Positions 15,751 to 24,355 of a stretch of DNA of 28,394 nucleotides are shown here, piece after piece (the stretch's first letter is position 1; each line of letters begins with the position of its first letter). The translations under genes were made by a program, and so were the position numbers. The notes beneath the pieces were generated by a model that saw only the letters and a list, made by a program, of their open reading frames with translations, was not told where the DNA came from and made no database searches. Source of the stretch: Clostridiales bacterium (GTDB lineage Bacteria > Bacillota > Clostridia > Lachnospirales > Lachnospiraceae); assembly GCA_019423795.1 (NCBI GenBank), contig JAHZAT010000064.1:1-28394 (forward strand). Reading direction: 5' to 3'.

Positions 15751-17088
15751 TTATGAAAATGTAGATAGTGCTGGAAACATCAATAATACTAAAATAACAA
15801 CCAACATTACCATCATCGGTGCGAGCAGTTTTGTGCTTGCTTGTTCTCCTTTCCTTTTTGCATGTTCTTTTTTCTCAAAAAAAGCTCCTTCTTCCTCTTC
15901 TTTTAACCTTAGAAACAGATCCGTTGAACCTCTTGTAATACTCTGTACGAGCAGAACAGATAATTTTTGATAAGAAGACAACCCAATCTTTTTGCCCATC
16001 TCACCAAATGCTTTTGTCTGTGGAACTCCAAATGAAATCTGTCTGCATGTTTTTTTGATCTGTTCATATACGAAGATTTCTTTTTTGTTTCCTCTTCTTT
16101 GTTCTTTCTCGTATTCCGTCGCTACTGCTTCCAATGCAGCCACCACACTCATTCCTGTCCCTAGAAATAAGATCAGATGTTCTATGATCTGTGGATACTC
16201 CACCATAGATTGTTCCAATGTCTGTATTCTTTGTTCCTTATATTTTTCATTTTCGTGATACCAGAAAAATATGATCACTGCAATCCCAAGAAATAAAATT
16301 GCAGGAATCTGACTTTCATTTTCCGCAGGTAAAAGTCTGCCCTGCCGGATCACATCTGGAAGATAAAACTGCTCCTTCGTAATATGTTTTTCTTCCAATT
16401 TCTTAAGATCCGCAATGATCTTTTGTTTTTCTGATACCTTTTTCCCTGAATTTCCAGGAACTACACAGACAGGAATCTTTAAGATCCTTACTTCTCCTTG
16501 ACATTCCATCCTTGCATCAAGATTCAACAGATAGTCTTTTTTGACATTCTTCGAAAACACATTGCCTTCTTCATCGATGACTGTAGGATCATCACTCTGC
16601 CATTGTACCGCAATATTTTCCCCAGGTATTTTTACTGGCATTTCAAGATTTCGTTCCACTTCATTTAATGATTTATTTTTCGCCACAAGATGTTTCCTTA
16701 AATAAGCTTCTCCTCTGTCAAATGCCTGCGTGATCTGGGCTTTTGTATATCCTTTTGGATGAATCTCCAAGGTGTAAATATCATCATCGCTTTTTGTTTT
16801 AATACGAATCTGTTGCTCTGTAACTTCGCCGCCCGTTTCATCTCTTGTGATCAGAATTCTACGGTCCTGACTGAAATAAAAGATTATGGTCAGAAAAAGA
16901 ACGATAAGAAAAATAATAGTCGCCACGCTTATGATCTTCACCTGTTCATACAGACTCTTCCTTACTTTCTCATCTAATTGTTTCTTTGTTCCTATGAAAC
17001 AGGATCCTATCTCTGCTTTTCTTTTTTCTTTGAGTTCTTCTGGAAGTTTTTCCACGATCTTATTAATCCATTGAAACTTAAATTTCAA
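15751..17088 (-). CDS. tadC: TadC-like type II secretion system F-domain protein with extracytoplasmic insertion
   Basis: Inner-membrane platform of the Tad pilus machine, partner of TadB and the ATPase. The 445 residues are longer than a usual TadC (about 300). A first membrane helix (51-73) is followed by about 185 residues that should lie outside the membrane, then a helix at 261-277, a cytoplasmic T2SF domain (about 285-410, with EYPQIIEHLILFLGTGMSVVAALE) and a final helix (about 424-442). Within the insertion, residues about 120-210 look like an atrophied bacterial Ig-like domain: GEAYLRKHL, IAVQWQSDDPTVIDEEGNV. The start is a TTG at 17088, supported by GAGGGTG upstream and an 11-bp overlap with tadB. 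Confidence 0.83.
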   Translation of the reverse strand: MKFKFQWINKIVEKLPEELKEKRKAEIGSCFIGTKKQLDEKVRKSLYEQVKIISVATIIFLIVLFLTIIFYFSQDRRILITRDETGGEVTEQQIRIKTKSDDDIYTLEIHPKGYTKAQITQAFDRGEAYLRKHLVAKNKSLNEVERNLEMPVKIPGENIAVQWQSDDPTVIDEEGNVFSKNVKKDYLLNLDARMECQGEVRILKIPVCVVPGNSGKKVSEKQKIIADLKKLEEKHITKEQFYLPDVIRQGRLLPAENESQIPAILFLGIAVIIFFWYHENEKYKEQRIQTLEQSMVEYPQIIEHLILFLGTGMSVVAALEAVATEYEKEQRRGNKKEIFVYEQIKKTCRQISFGVPQTKAFGEMGKKIGLSSYQKLSVLLVQSITRGSTDLFLRLKEEEEGAFFEKKEHAKRKGEQASTKLLAPMMVMLVVILVLLMFPALSTFS

Positions 17089-17836
17089 TCTCAGTCACCC
17101 TCTCTGCCCATATATCTGCGATCCACAGACATAAAAGAGAAATCACTGCGACTAAAACTCCGGCAAAACTCTCATACAGTATGTCGAAATATCCAGGATT
17201 TGCAATCCTTACATAAAGGAGAATAAAATATGGCATGACAGACATGATCTTTTTCTCCATTTGTTTTGCCGCGATCATCGTGTGAATCTCTTCTTTTGTC
17301 TGGATTGCCTGACTTAAATATTCTATCGTATTTTCCGTGATCTCAATCAGATTCCCACCACTTTTTTTCGCAATTGATATGACCTGTGCAAACTGATAAA
17401 ATTCTTCCAGACCTACATGTTCCGCCATATCAAAAAGCAGATTATCCACAGGTTCGTTCATTTTGAGCTTGTTTATCAACAATTGAAGTTCTTTTGCCAA
17501 CAAACTGTGTTCTTCATACATCTCCAGATCATTTTTTGCTGTTTTCAATGCATTTTCAATAGAGTATCCTGCAGATAAACTATTTCCAATAGAAATCATC
17601 ATTTCACGGAATTCCTTTCGCAGCTTTTCCTTCTCCCGATGCACCTTATGGATTCTTTGTTGTTTCATAAAAACAAACAAATATGGAATCAAAAGAATCG
17701 CAAATGCAATTCGGTCAAAAAACAGCCATGCGATCATCACGATATAACAAATTCCCTTAACCAACTCTTGCTTCTCATATTTCCACAGGCTGATCTCTTG
17801 CTTTAAAAGATTCCATAAGTTTCTGATATGCTTCAT
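17078..17836 (-). CDS. tadB: TadB-like type II secretion system F-domain protein
   Basis: Inner-membrane platform protein of the Tad pilus assembly machine. The product has about 252 residues from ATG 17836; ATG 17845 is also in frame, but its AAAGGAG site would be only 1 nt away, whereas 17836 has a 10-nt spacing. Two hydrophobic segments near residues 25-60 precede the T2SF domain (EFREMMISIGNSLSAGYSIENALKTA; then a conserved KKSGGNLIEI turn), and two more helices lie at the C-terminus. The 5' end overlaps tadA by about 62 bp and the 3' end overlaps tadC by 11 bp, so the three are tightly coupled. Confidence 0.88.
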   Translation of the reverse strand: MKHIRNLWNLLKQEISLWKYEKQELVKGICYIVMIAWLFFDRIAFAILLIPYLFVFMKQQRIHKVHREKEKLRKEFREMMISIGNSLSAGYSIENALKTAKNDLEMYEEHSLLAKELQLLINKLKMNEPVDNLLFDMAEHVGLEEFYQFAQVISIAKKSGGNLIEITENTIEYLSQAIQTKEEIHTMIAAKQMEKKIMSVMPYFILLYVRIANPGYFDILYESFAGVLVAVISLLCLWIADIWAERVTEIEI

Positions 17837-19013
17837 ACTGACCATACTCCTTTAACTTCTTCTGATCACATAATTCTGATCTCATTGTAAGTTCATCATC
17901 TTCATTCATCTCAAACAACGGATGTAATGCTACCTGACTCGCCGCCATACCAGTAATCTCTGAAATTTCCATCAGTTTTCGACTTCCGTCAAAGCTTCTT
18001 CCAAGATGAATGATCACATCGATTGCAGATGCCATCTGCCCACGGATCGCTTCTACTGGCATATCGACTCCCATCAAGACCATCGTTTCGATTCGCTTAA
18101 GCATATCTTTACAACTGTTCGCATGTCCTGTCGAGATGCTTCCATCGTGGCCTGTATTCATTGCATTTAACATAGACAAGGCTTCTTCGCCTCGCACTTC
18201 TCCGACGATGATCCGGTCTGGCCGTGAACGTAATGCCGCTTTAATCAGTTCTTTCATATCAACCTGATTTTCCCCCGCTGCATTCGCATTCCTCATCTCT
18301 AACCGGACCAGATTATCAATCCCATTAAGTTTCAATTCTGCGGAATCCTCAATTGTTATGATCCTCTCACCTTTCGGAATACAATTTGACATTCCATTAA
18401 GCAACGTCGTCTTCCCGCTGCCTGTTCCCCCCGAGATAAAAATGTTATAGCGCGCCCTTACAAGAATCTTCAAAAACTTCGCAATTTCTTCCGAAAATGC
18501 TTCCCGTTCACAAAGCCATGCTAATGTCATCGGTTCCTTTGCAAACTTTCGGATCGTCATCGTTGCCCCATCGATCGATATCGGCGGCAAAATGATATTT
18601 ACTCTCGAACCATCGTTAAGTCTCGCATCCACAATTGGATTTCGTTCATTCACCATACGGTTCGCTCCTGATGCAACCTGCTGAATTACCTGATATAATT
18701 TTTCATTATCCGAAAAATGCCCAGGATATCGGTGCAGTTTTCCTTGCCGCTCAATAAAAATATTTTTATAGCCATTGATCATGATCTCCGTCACAGAATC
18801 ATCTTCTAACAGATCTTGCAGAATATCCAATCTTCGAAGAGCATAAAAAACTTCCTGATTCAAGCGAATCTTGTCAGACAAAAGCAACGGATATTCTTCT
18901 GATATTTTCATGATTTCTTCCTGAATCACACCTTTTAAATGTTCGTCAGAAATCTCCTGTGAAAAATTCAATTTCTCCATTACTCTTTGTTTCAGCAATT
19001 CCTTCAAGGCCAC
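17775..19013 (-). CDS. tadA: Tad pilus assembly ATPase, TadA/CpaF
   Basis: The hexameric secretion ATPase that powers pilus assembly in the cytoplasm. The 412-residue protein has Walker A GGTGSGKT (195-202), the Asp box IEDSAELKL (221-229) and Walker B RIIVGEVRGEE (267-277). GHDGSISTGHANS supplies the conserved His box. The N-terminal region (1-180), including the DDSVTEIMING segment, is typical of CpaF. The start is GTG at 19013, chosen because GGAGG lies 9 nt upstream and no in-frame ATG is close; it overlaps the TadZ-like gene by 10 bp. This is the most clearly identified protein of the pilus operon. Confidence 0.95.
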   Translation of the reverse strand: MALKELLKQRVMEKLNFSQEISDEHLKGVIQEEIMKISEEYPLLLSDKIRLNQEVFYALRRLDILQDLLEDDSVTEIMINGYKNIFIERQGKLHRYPGHFSDNEKLYQVIQQVASGANRMVNERNPIVDARLNDGSRVNIILPPISIDGATMTIRKFAKEPMTLAWLCEREAFSEEIAKFLKILVRARYNIFISGGTGSGKTTLLNGMSNCIPKGERIITIEDSAELKLNGIDNLVRLEMRNANAAGENQVDMKELIKAALRSRPDRIIVGEVRGEEALSMLNAMNTGHDGSISTGHANSCKDMLKRIETMVLMGVDMPVEAIRGQMASAIDVIIHLGRSFDGSRKLMEISEITGMAASQVALHPLFEMNEDDELTMRSELCDQKKLKEYGQYEAYQKLMESFKARDQPVEI

Positions 19014-19852
19014 TGCCCCCTTCCTCCTTTGTTCTTCCAGCTCTCAAGCATCACTTCTTCCCAGTTTGTCAATTTCCATACTCCATGTTTTCTCATCTGT
19101 TTTTGAAACTTCTTATATTCCATACACCCCAGATCTTGCCGCATAAGAGGAAGAAAAATCCGGTCAAACAACCCAAAGAACTTAAGATCTGGCGGTGATG
19201 CGATGCCAATATCAAAAATAATACAAATTCCTGTTTCTCTTAATTTCTCCAAAAACCACTCATAATCCTGCATAGATAATTCTCGATAATCCAGATAACA
19301 TGAAGCTCCCGCAAATCCTACACAACCATCAAACTTCTTCTGATGTTCCATAAAATATAGTACAATATCTTCTTTGTGTTCTTTGATATAAAACAACAAA
19401 AGATCATCTGTCTCATCTTCTTCAAAGTGTCCATATGGCTGCATTCCAAAATAAATCCATTCATTCGAAGCTGCCATATTCCTTGCAAACGCTGATATCT
19501 CCAGTCTTGGAATCGGAGAATAGACTCCTAAGATCCGTTCATTTTCAATCTGAGGGCTTACATTCAGGCAATGATAGATCCCCGCTGCGATCTCTTTTGC
19601 ACTCTGGCAATACATCCCACCCATAGATTCATTTGCTCCAATTCGGCAAACCGGAAAATCTCCATGATAATCCGTCTCTTCTGCCAGTACCAGACATTCA
19701 AAATCTCCCTCTTGTTCCTGTTTAAAAAACATCTCCTCATCCGACGTAAATGATGCCGTCATCGGGAAATCTTTCTGGTGATTTAAGTATTCCATCAGCC
19801 GTTTTCCATACTGATGGTCTTTGTGATAAATACCGATTGAAATATCCTTCAT
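19004..19852 (-). CDS. TadZ/CpaE-like protein lacking a Walker A motif
   Basis: Placed where TadZ usually is, between prepilin peptidase and ATPase. TadZ/CpaE proteins have a receiver-like domain followed by a ParA/MinD ATPase and help place the pilus machine in the cell. Here residues 1-105 look like an atypical receiver domain (strands ISIGIYH and ECLVLAEET). At the position of the P-loop the sequence is GVYSPIPRLEISAFARNMA (109-127): the SP that starts the usual SPKGGVGKT is kept, but the Gly-Lys-Thr is gone. Later GICIIFDIG matches the Walker B-like strand. The 282 residues are probably a pseudo-ATPase. The gene overlaps its neighbours by 4 and 10 bp. Identification relies partly on position. 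Confidence 0.65.
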   Translation of the reverse strand: MKDISIGIYHKDHQYGKRLMEYLNHQKDFPMTASFTSDEEMFFKQEQEGDFECLVLAEETDYHGDFPVCRIGANESMGGMYCQSAKEIAAGIYHCLNVSPQIENERILGVYSPIPRLEISAFARNMAASNEWIYFGMQPYGHFEEDETDDLLLFYIKEHKEDIVLYFMEHQKKFDGCVGFAGASCYLDYRELSMQDYEWFLEKLRETGICIIFDIGIASPPDLKFFGLFDRIFLPLMRQDLGCMEYKKFQKQMRKHGVWKLTNWEEVMLESWKNKGGRGQWP

Positions 19853-20352
19853 AGTCCACCTCCTAACAGGCAGATCATGTACGCTGCAAGGATCCCAAAT
19901 GAAAAATGTATCATTCCATCTTTCATCAGATCCCCATTCTCTGTCTCGTACATCAATAATCTCTTGTTATCCTTACATTGTGTTACATATTGAAATAAGC
20001 GAAATAAGCGCAGATGGAAGTTCTTCCTCTTCCATAAAAAGATCACGGCATAAATACCGTTACATATAAATGACAAAATCAGAAACCGGGGCATTGCCCG
20101 TCCGATAGATATTGCACATACCATCAGCAGCTTCACATCTCCACCGCCAAGGCATCCAATATAGAATAATAATCCACAGCTGATCAGCACAACCAAAACT
20201 CCGATCATCATATCTGCTGCCTTCATCCCAGAAACTCCTGCAAGAACCAGCGTGATCAACGCTCCCGCCCCATTGAGCTTATTCGGGATCTTGAAATCTC
20301 TGTAATCATAAATTGCTGCCATGATCAAAAATAATAGAATCCATATCTTCAT
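19849..20352 (-). CDS. tadV: Prepilin peptidase, TadV/CpaA type (A24 family)
   Basis: A membrane aspartyl protease that cleaves the leaders of Flp and the TadE-like pseudopilins. The 167-residue protein has the two family aspartates: Asp 16 in YDYRDFKIPN and Asp 72 in GGGDVKLL. It has about five hydrophobic segments and lacks the methylase domain of larger type IV prepilin peptidases, as expected for Tad systems. AGGAGG lies 4-5 nt before the ATG. It is the first gene of the pilus operon; its stop overlaps the TadZ-like start as ATGA. Confidence 0.92.
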   Translation of the reverse strand: MKIWILLFLIMAAIYDYRDFKIPNKLNGAGALITLVLAGVSGMKAADMMIGVLVVLISCGLLFYIGCLGGGDVKLLMVCAISIGRAMPRFLILSFICNGIYAVIFLWKRKNFHLRLFRLFQYVTQCKDNKRLLMYETENGDLMKDGMIHFSFGILAAYMICLLGGGL

Positions 20353-20378
20353 CTTTCCTCCTTCCTTTATGTTCCATT

Positions 20379-20411
20379 ATTTTACATCTATTTACAGTAT
20401 TTGTCTAGTAT
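20379..20411 (-). promoter_or_regulatory. Probable promoter of the Tad pilus operon
   Basis: The minus strand carries a -35 TAGACA and a -10 TAAAAT with a 17-bp spacer, within an AT-rich region about 30-60 bp before tadV. The -35 lies inside one copy of an imperfect 14-bp direct repeat (20395-20408 and 20443-20456), a possible regulator site. Confidence 0.5.
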
Positions 20412-20442
20412 TTTTTCTATTATTTTACAGAAATACAAAATC

Positions 20443-20456
20443 CAGTATTTTACTAG
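20443..20456. repeat. Upstream copy of 14-bp direct repeat before tadV
   Basis: CAGTATTTTACTAG here and CAGTATTTGTCTAG at 20395-20408 match at 12 of 14 positions, 48 bp apart. The octamer TATTTTAC also occurs at 20378, 20421 and 20446. A regulator-binding function is inferred only; the region is AT-rich. Confidence 0.35.
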
Positions 20457-20475
20457 CGCACTTTACATCACATTA

Positions 20476-20748
20476 TTACTGCAATAAAAACACCGCTGCC
20501 GCATACAACGCAATAATTCCTGGAAGCCCCAACAGTGCACCTGTTCCAATGGACAAGATATTAAGATTGACTGGTGCTGTGATTCCTTTCCGCATACAAA
20601 CAATGCTGATTCCATATACGATCATCGCACAAAAAGCTCCCCGCAGCAAAAGCACCAGCAAATATGCCGGTTTCCTTACAATTCCAATCATCAGACAGAT
20701 CATACATCCCGCTGCCACTATGTAAAAGATCATTTCATTTTGTCCCAT
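20476..20748 (-). CDS. BofA family protein (pro-sigma-K processing inhibitor-like)
   Basis: A 90-residue, almost entirely hydrophobic protein. The C-terminal stretch APVNLNILSIGTGALLGLPGIIALYAA matches the BofA pattern of a polar Asn followed by LG-PG. In Bacillus, BofA holds the SpoIVFB protease inactive in the mother-cell membrane until sigma-K activation. In Clostridia, BofA-like proteins also occur outside that pathway, so the exact role is open. The AAGGAGGG ribosome site lies 8 nt before the ATG and is fully inside a 12-bp perfect inverted repeat. Confidence 0.8.
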   Translation of the reverse strand: MGQNEMIFYIVAAGCMICLMIGIVRKPAYLLVLLLRGAFCAMIVYGISIVCMRKGITAPVNLNILSIGTGALLGLPGIIALYAAAVFLLQ

Positions 20749-20758
20749 AAAAAAATCC

Positions 20759-20789
20759 CTCCTTATGTAATCTTATGTTACATAAGGAG
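20759..20789 (-). promoter_or_regulatory. Perfect hairpin masking the bofA ribosome site
   Basis: CTCCTTATGTAA (20789-20778 on the minus strand) pairs perfectly over 12 bp with TTACATAAGGAG (20770-20759) across a 7-nt loop. The second arm contains the AAGGAG of the bofA Shine-Dalgarno, and GGATTTTTTT follows. It could block translation, act as a terminator for the DUF1002 gene, or be a protein operator. Confidence 0.6.
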
Positions 20790-20820
20790 AGATATTCGTT
20801 TCTTATATGCTCCTAAGCTT

Positions 20821-21681
20821 TTATGAAAATAAATTAGACAGCCAGCTGAAAATAGACTGGAAGAAAGCTGCGATCTTATCAAAGATTCCCTGACTTCCTC
20901 CAAGCTTATCATATAAATCTTTTGCTTGAGATTTTAACTGAGACACATTCAGATCAAGTCCTGAAATCTTATCCATCAGACTCTGTATCTTCGCTCGGTC
21001 TGCATCAGAAAGATTGATATTTAAATCTTTTGCAGACTCTTCAATCGCCTGTTTGATCTCAGATGGAGATGACAGATTATCTTTTGCAACTTTCTGTTTG
21101 ACATCTGCGATCAGTTTCTCTGCATCGTCAGAACCGATATTTTCCGCAACTTCTCCCGTTGTGATCAACTCGTCTGTCGCTGCATCTTTGCTCTTTTCTG
21201 GAATCTTCTTTCCTGTCATTTCTTCGTAGGCTTTCATAACGCCAACCAATGCTGCTGTTCCAGAAATCTTAAATGGACCAGCTACTTTTACATCGGCATT
21301 CTTGATCCCTGCTGTGATCAGAGCATTTCGATACATTCCAGATGTGCAGTAAGAGATATTCTGTGTTGTGACATTCACTCCATTTCCATCATCTTTCTGT
21401 TCTACAGTCACAGAAGATAATGCTCTTGTTCCGATCACTCTGCTTGATAGATAGCTGTCCAAATATTCATGTTCATCTTTATTTGTTACAGTAATAACTT
21501 TATAGTCGCTATTATCATCTAAATCCAGAAGTTCTAACACTTTCTTTTTCTGGGAAGCTGTTAAGTCAGCTCCAAGTGCCAGATATTTCTGATCAACGCT
21601 GTCTGCTTTGACAGTTACAGATGATAATGCCATTGCGACACAAAGTCCTGCTGCAAGGAATTTTCCAATAAACTTTCTCAT
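20821..21681 (-). CDS. Secreted DUF1002 domain protein
   Basis: A 286-residue protein of unknown function with a clear signal peptide: a basic MRKFIGKF start, a hydrophobic AAGLCVAMALSSV core and probable cleavage after VKA (about residue 26). The mature part matches DUF1002: LGADLTASQKKKVLELL, a TVTNKDEHEYL segment, and NISYCTSGMYRNALITAGI followed by VAGPFKISGTAALVGVMKAYE. The C-terminus ends in an amphipathic stretch, FFQSIFSWLSNLF, that could touch the membrane. GGAGGAAAAGG precedes the ATG and a perfect-spacing promoter lies upstream. bofA follows after 72 bp. Confidence 0.85.
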   Translation of the reverse strand: MRKFIGKFLAAGLCVAMALSSVTVKADSVDQKYLALGADLTASQKKKVLELLDLDDNSDYKVITVTNKDEHEYLDSYLSSRVIGTRALSSVTVEQKDDGNGVNVTTQNISYCTSGMYRNALITAGIKNADVKVAGPFKISGTAALVGVMKAYEEMTGKKIPEKSKDAATDELITTGEVAENIGSDDAEKLIADVKQKVAKDNLSSPSEIKQAIEESAKDLNINLSDADRAKIQSLMDKISGLDLNVSQLKSQAKDLYDKLGGSQGIFDKIAAFFQSIFSWLSNLFS

Positions 21682-21714
21682 AAATCCTTTTCCTCCTGCT
21701 TATTAATTTCTTTC

Positions 21715-21743
21715 ATCATAGCAAAAACGAATCTGACTTTCAA
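21715..21743 (-). promoter_or_regulatory. Probable sigma-A promoter of the DUF1002 gene
   Basis: The minus strand has -35 TTGAAA (21743-21738), a 17-bp spacer and -10 TATGAT (21720-21715), about 35 bp before the start codon. Confidence 0.65.
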
Positions 21744-21775
21744 TAGACCAAAATCATAAGAATTTCTTACAAAAT

Positions 21776-24355
21776 TTATACTTCTTTAACTGCAGCTTTT
21801 TTCTTTCTTCTGAAAAAAGCCATGATCAGGATAAAAACAACAAAACCTGCAATACTCAAAATTGCCCCTTCTTTAAATCCAACAGATACATAAGTCAGTG
21901 AAACTTTATGCTTTCCTTCCGGCACTTTCACTGTCAAAAATGCTTTCCCAAGTGCTTTTGTTTTCACTTTCTTGCCATCAATCTTCACCGTCCATCCTTT
22001 ATCGTATGGAATTGAGAAAAATAACATCTGATCTTCCTGTGCATGGATCGTTCCACTTAGATGATTTCCTTTGGCACTGGTAAGTTTCCATGCATTTTCC
22101 TGCATCCTCTGTGCAAGTTCTTCCATCACTTCTTCATCAAGTTCCGCTGCTGTCAGTCTTACAACTCCAGACATTTCATTATCTTGTTTGAGTTGCATTT
22201 TGATACGGATCTCATCACCTTTCTGCACGTTTCCAAGATAAATAATCTGTGAATCCAGCCTTCCCGTCAAAACCTGTTCTCCATTTTTCTCGATCACAGT
22301 ATTTTCTACCTGGCTTCCATCAAAATGAATATACAACCGCCTTGTTTTTGTTGATCTGATCGTAAATGCCATGTTATCTGGTCGGGCGGATGTATTTTCA
22401 AATACATATTCTCCATCACCATTATCGGATGTGATCTTACAATCGTTTAATTGCGGCTTAGCTGTTTTGACCATATGAAACAACTCATCAACATCAAATG
22501 CACTCGTTGCCAGATCATTTTGTACATAAAATGGATTATAATCTTCATAATCCCAAGTTTGTACCAAGTCATCCATCGTATAGGCAAGTGCTGTTTGATA
22601 AGGATTTTTATAAACCGTGACATTTCCAACACTTTCTTTTAGTGAAAATTCGGTATATTTCGTATCATATGGACGGTAAATCTGATATTTCATAGACATC
22701 AGATTATTTGTAAATGGCGTTGCACCTTCATATAAATATTCATTTACACCCGTGTAGAATCCAAGCTGATCCATCATATCGACAACGTTTCCCTGTGCTG
22801 TGGAACCAAACAAGGTCATTCCATTTAAGGTATGCCAGATACTTTCATCAAGCATACGCCCACTGATCAATTCCATTCTTGTCTCTACATTTTTCTGATA
22901 CTCTTTTTTTACTTCTGTGATAGCTTTGGTATCCTGAAAATAACTATCTGTATCGACGGTTCCATTTTCCTGAAATCCCATCACTGCCATCGCTGCGGTT
23001 TCTACTATAAATAAGAAACAGATCAATGTTGTAAATATTTTCTTCCTGAAAATCTTCTTCTGATATAATGCGAAACAAATCATATAAACTGCGATCGCTG
23101 CAACTGTTGCGTAAACCGTTTTCATTTCCAATTTCACTGTCGACGTTTTCATTGTGATTCCGATCAAAATACCGCATAGGATCACTGCAAAATAAATCCA
23201 CAGTGAAACTTTTCTTTTGCCTCTTACCAACACACAATATCCTTCATACGCCATCGCAAGCAATGCAAAAATATACAAAAACGCAAAGCGGTTTGGAATT
23301 CCATACTGATCATGAAAGCCATGCCAAACATAACCTAAGACAGGCATATTGAAACTAAAAAATAAAAATACAAGTAATAACAATCTTCGAATCTTATCGA
23401 TCAGGCGAATTTCTCTGACTGCCAGATAAAATCCTGCCATTAATAATGTTAAGATTCCACAATATAAATTGATCTTACTGTCATCTACCGCCATCGTAAG
23501 CGGTGTTGTCCCAAGAAAATGTCTGGAAAACAGATTTCCAAATGTTCCATACCATAATTCTTTTGGAAATTGTAATTTGGCTGAGGATGTCTGCATGATC
23601 CCAAGGTAAGCTGGCAGTAACACAACTGCTGCCATTGCTCCAGATAACAGTGAATATCCTGCAAAGCGGAATCCATTTGTAAAAAATTCTTTGACATTAT
23701 TATGTGAATATAGTAAATACCACAAGATTAAAAATAAACATGTCATATAGGACATATAAAAGTTACACCATAAAGAAATAAATAATGCAAAACAATAAAG
23801 TCTTCCATCATGTTCTTTGATCAGCTTATCAATACCATACAAAATGAGTGGAAGCATCATCATGACTTCCATCCACATAATATTCCAACTGTAGCCAACC
23901 ATATAACTGCATAATCCATATGCCATTCCGAACGCAACAATGGATATCTCATCCTTTCCACGGCGTTTTCTAAAATAAAATGCGGCTGTAAAGCAGCACA
24001 GTGCGATCTTTAAGACATACAAATGACTTAATATCATCGTAAGCATTGATTTCGACACAAGTGCGATCACCAGATTTAGTGGACTTGCCAGATAATACGC
24101 CCATAGTCCAAGGAAATTGTATCCAAGACCTGCATGAAAGGAATAAAACATCGAATCCATGCTTTTTAATTTTTCCTGATAATCTGCAAAAAAGGGCAAA
24201 TACTGATGCAATGCATCAACGATCAGAAATGATTCACTGCCAAATGGCTGTATCTTCTCTGCGATCGCGATTCCTTCTAATAGAAGAACCGGCAGAAAAA
24301 ACGAGAGTAACAGATACTTATGAGTTTTCAATATGTCTTTGATTTTGTTTGTCAT
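21776..24355 (-). CDS. YfhO family membrane glycosyltransferase-like protein
   Basis: An 859-residue protein with about a dozen hydrophobic segments in its first 460 residues, a large soluble region (about 470-825) and a final helix before a basic tail RRKKKAAV. The first outer loop has the YfhO family residues VDALHQYLPFF (Asp 47, His 50), where GT-C type enzymes keep a catalytic acid. YfhO homologues in Bacillus and Listeria move sugars from undecaprenyl phosphate onto teichoic acids outside the cell. The C-terminal soluble part ends in VPEGKHKVSLTYV, a beta-sandwich-like pattern common in the family. The ATG at 24355 has a GGAG site and lies inside the end of the glycosyltransferase gene (38-bp overlap). 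The acceptor is unknown. Confidence 0.88.
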   Translation of the reverse strand: MTNKIKDILKTHKYLLLSFFLPVLLLEGIAIAEKIQPFGSESFLIVDALHQYLPFFADYQEKLKSMDSMFYSFHAGLGYNFLGLWAYYLASPLNLVIALVSKSMLTMILSHLYVLKIALCCFTAAFYFRKRRGKDEISIVAFGMAYGLCSYMVGYSWNIMWMEVMMMLPLILYGIDKLIKEHDGRLYCFALFISLWCNFYMSYMTCLFLILWYLLYSHNNVKEFFTNGFRFAGYSLLSGAMAAVVLLPAYLGIMQTSSAKLQFPKELWYGTFGNLFSRHFLGTTPLTMAVDDSKINLYCGILTLLMAGFYLAVREIRLIDKIRRLLLLVFLFFSFNMPVLGYVWHGFHDQYGIPNRFAFLYIFALLAMAYEGYCVLVRGKRKVSLWIYFAVILCGILIGITMKTSTVKLEMKTVYATVAAIAVYMICFALYQKKIFRKKIFTTLICFLFIVETAAMAVMGFQENGTVDTDSYFQDTKAITEVKKEYQKNVETRMELISGRMLDESIWHTLNGMTLFGSTAQGNVVDMMDQLGFYTGVNEYLYEGATPFTNNLMSMKYQIYRPYDTKYTEFSLKESVGNVTVYKNPYQTALAYTMDDLVQTWDYEDYNPFYVQNDLATSAFDVDELFHMVKTAKPQLNDCKITSDNGDGEYVFENTSARPDNMAFTIRSTKTRRLYIHFDGSQVENTVIEKNGEQVLTGRLDSQIIYLGNVQKGDEIRIKMQLKQDNEMSGVVRLTAAELDEEVMEELAQRMQENAWKLTSAKGNHLSGTIHAQEDQMLFFSIPYDKGWTVKIDGKKVKTKALGKAFLTVKVPEGKHKVSLTYVSVGFKEGAILSIAGFVVFILIMAFFRRKKKAAVKEV

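Noticed and set aside
20321..20725. A 134-codon plus-strand frame across bofA and the pilus promoter
   Set aside because: It is antisense to bofA and runs through AT-rich promoter DNA, with no ribosome site.
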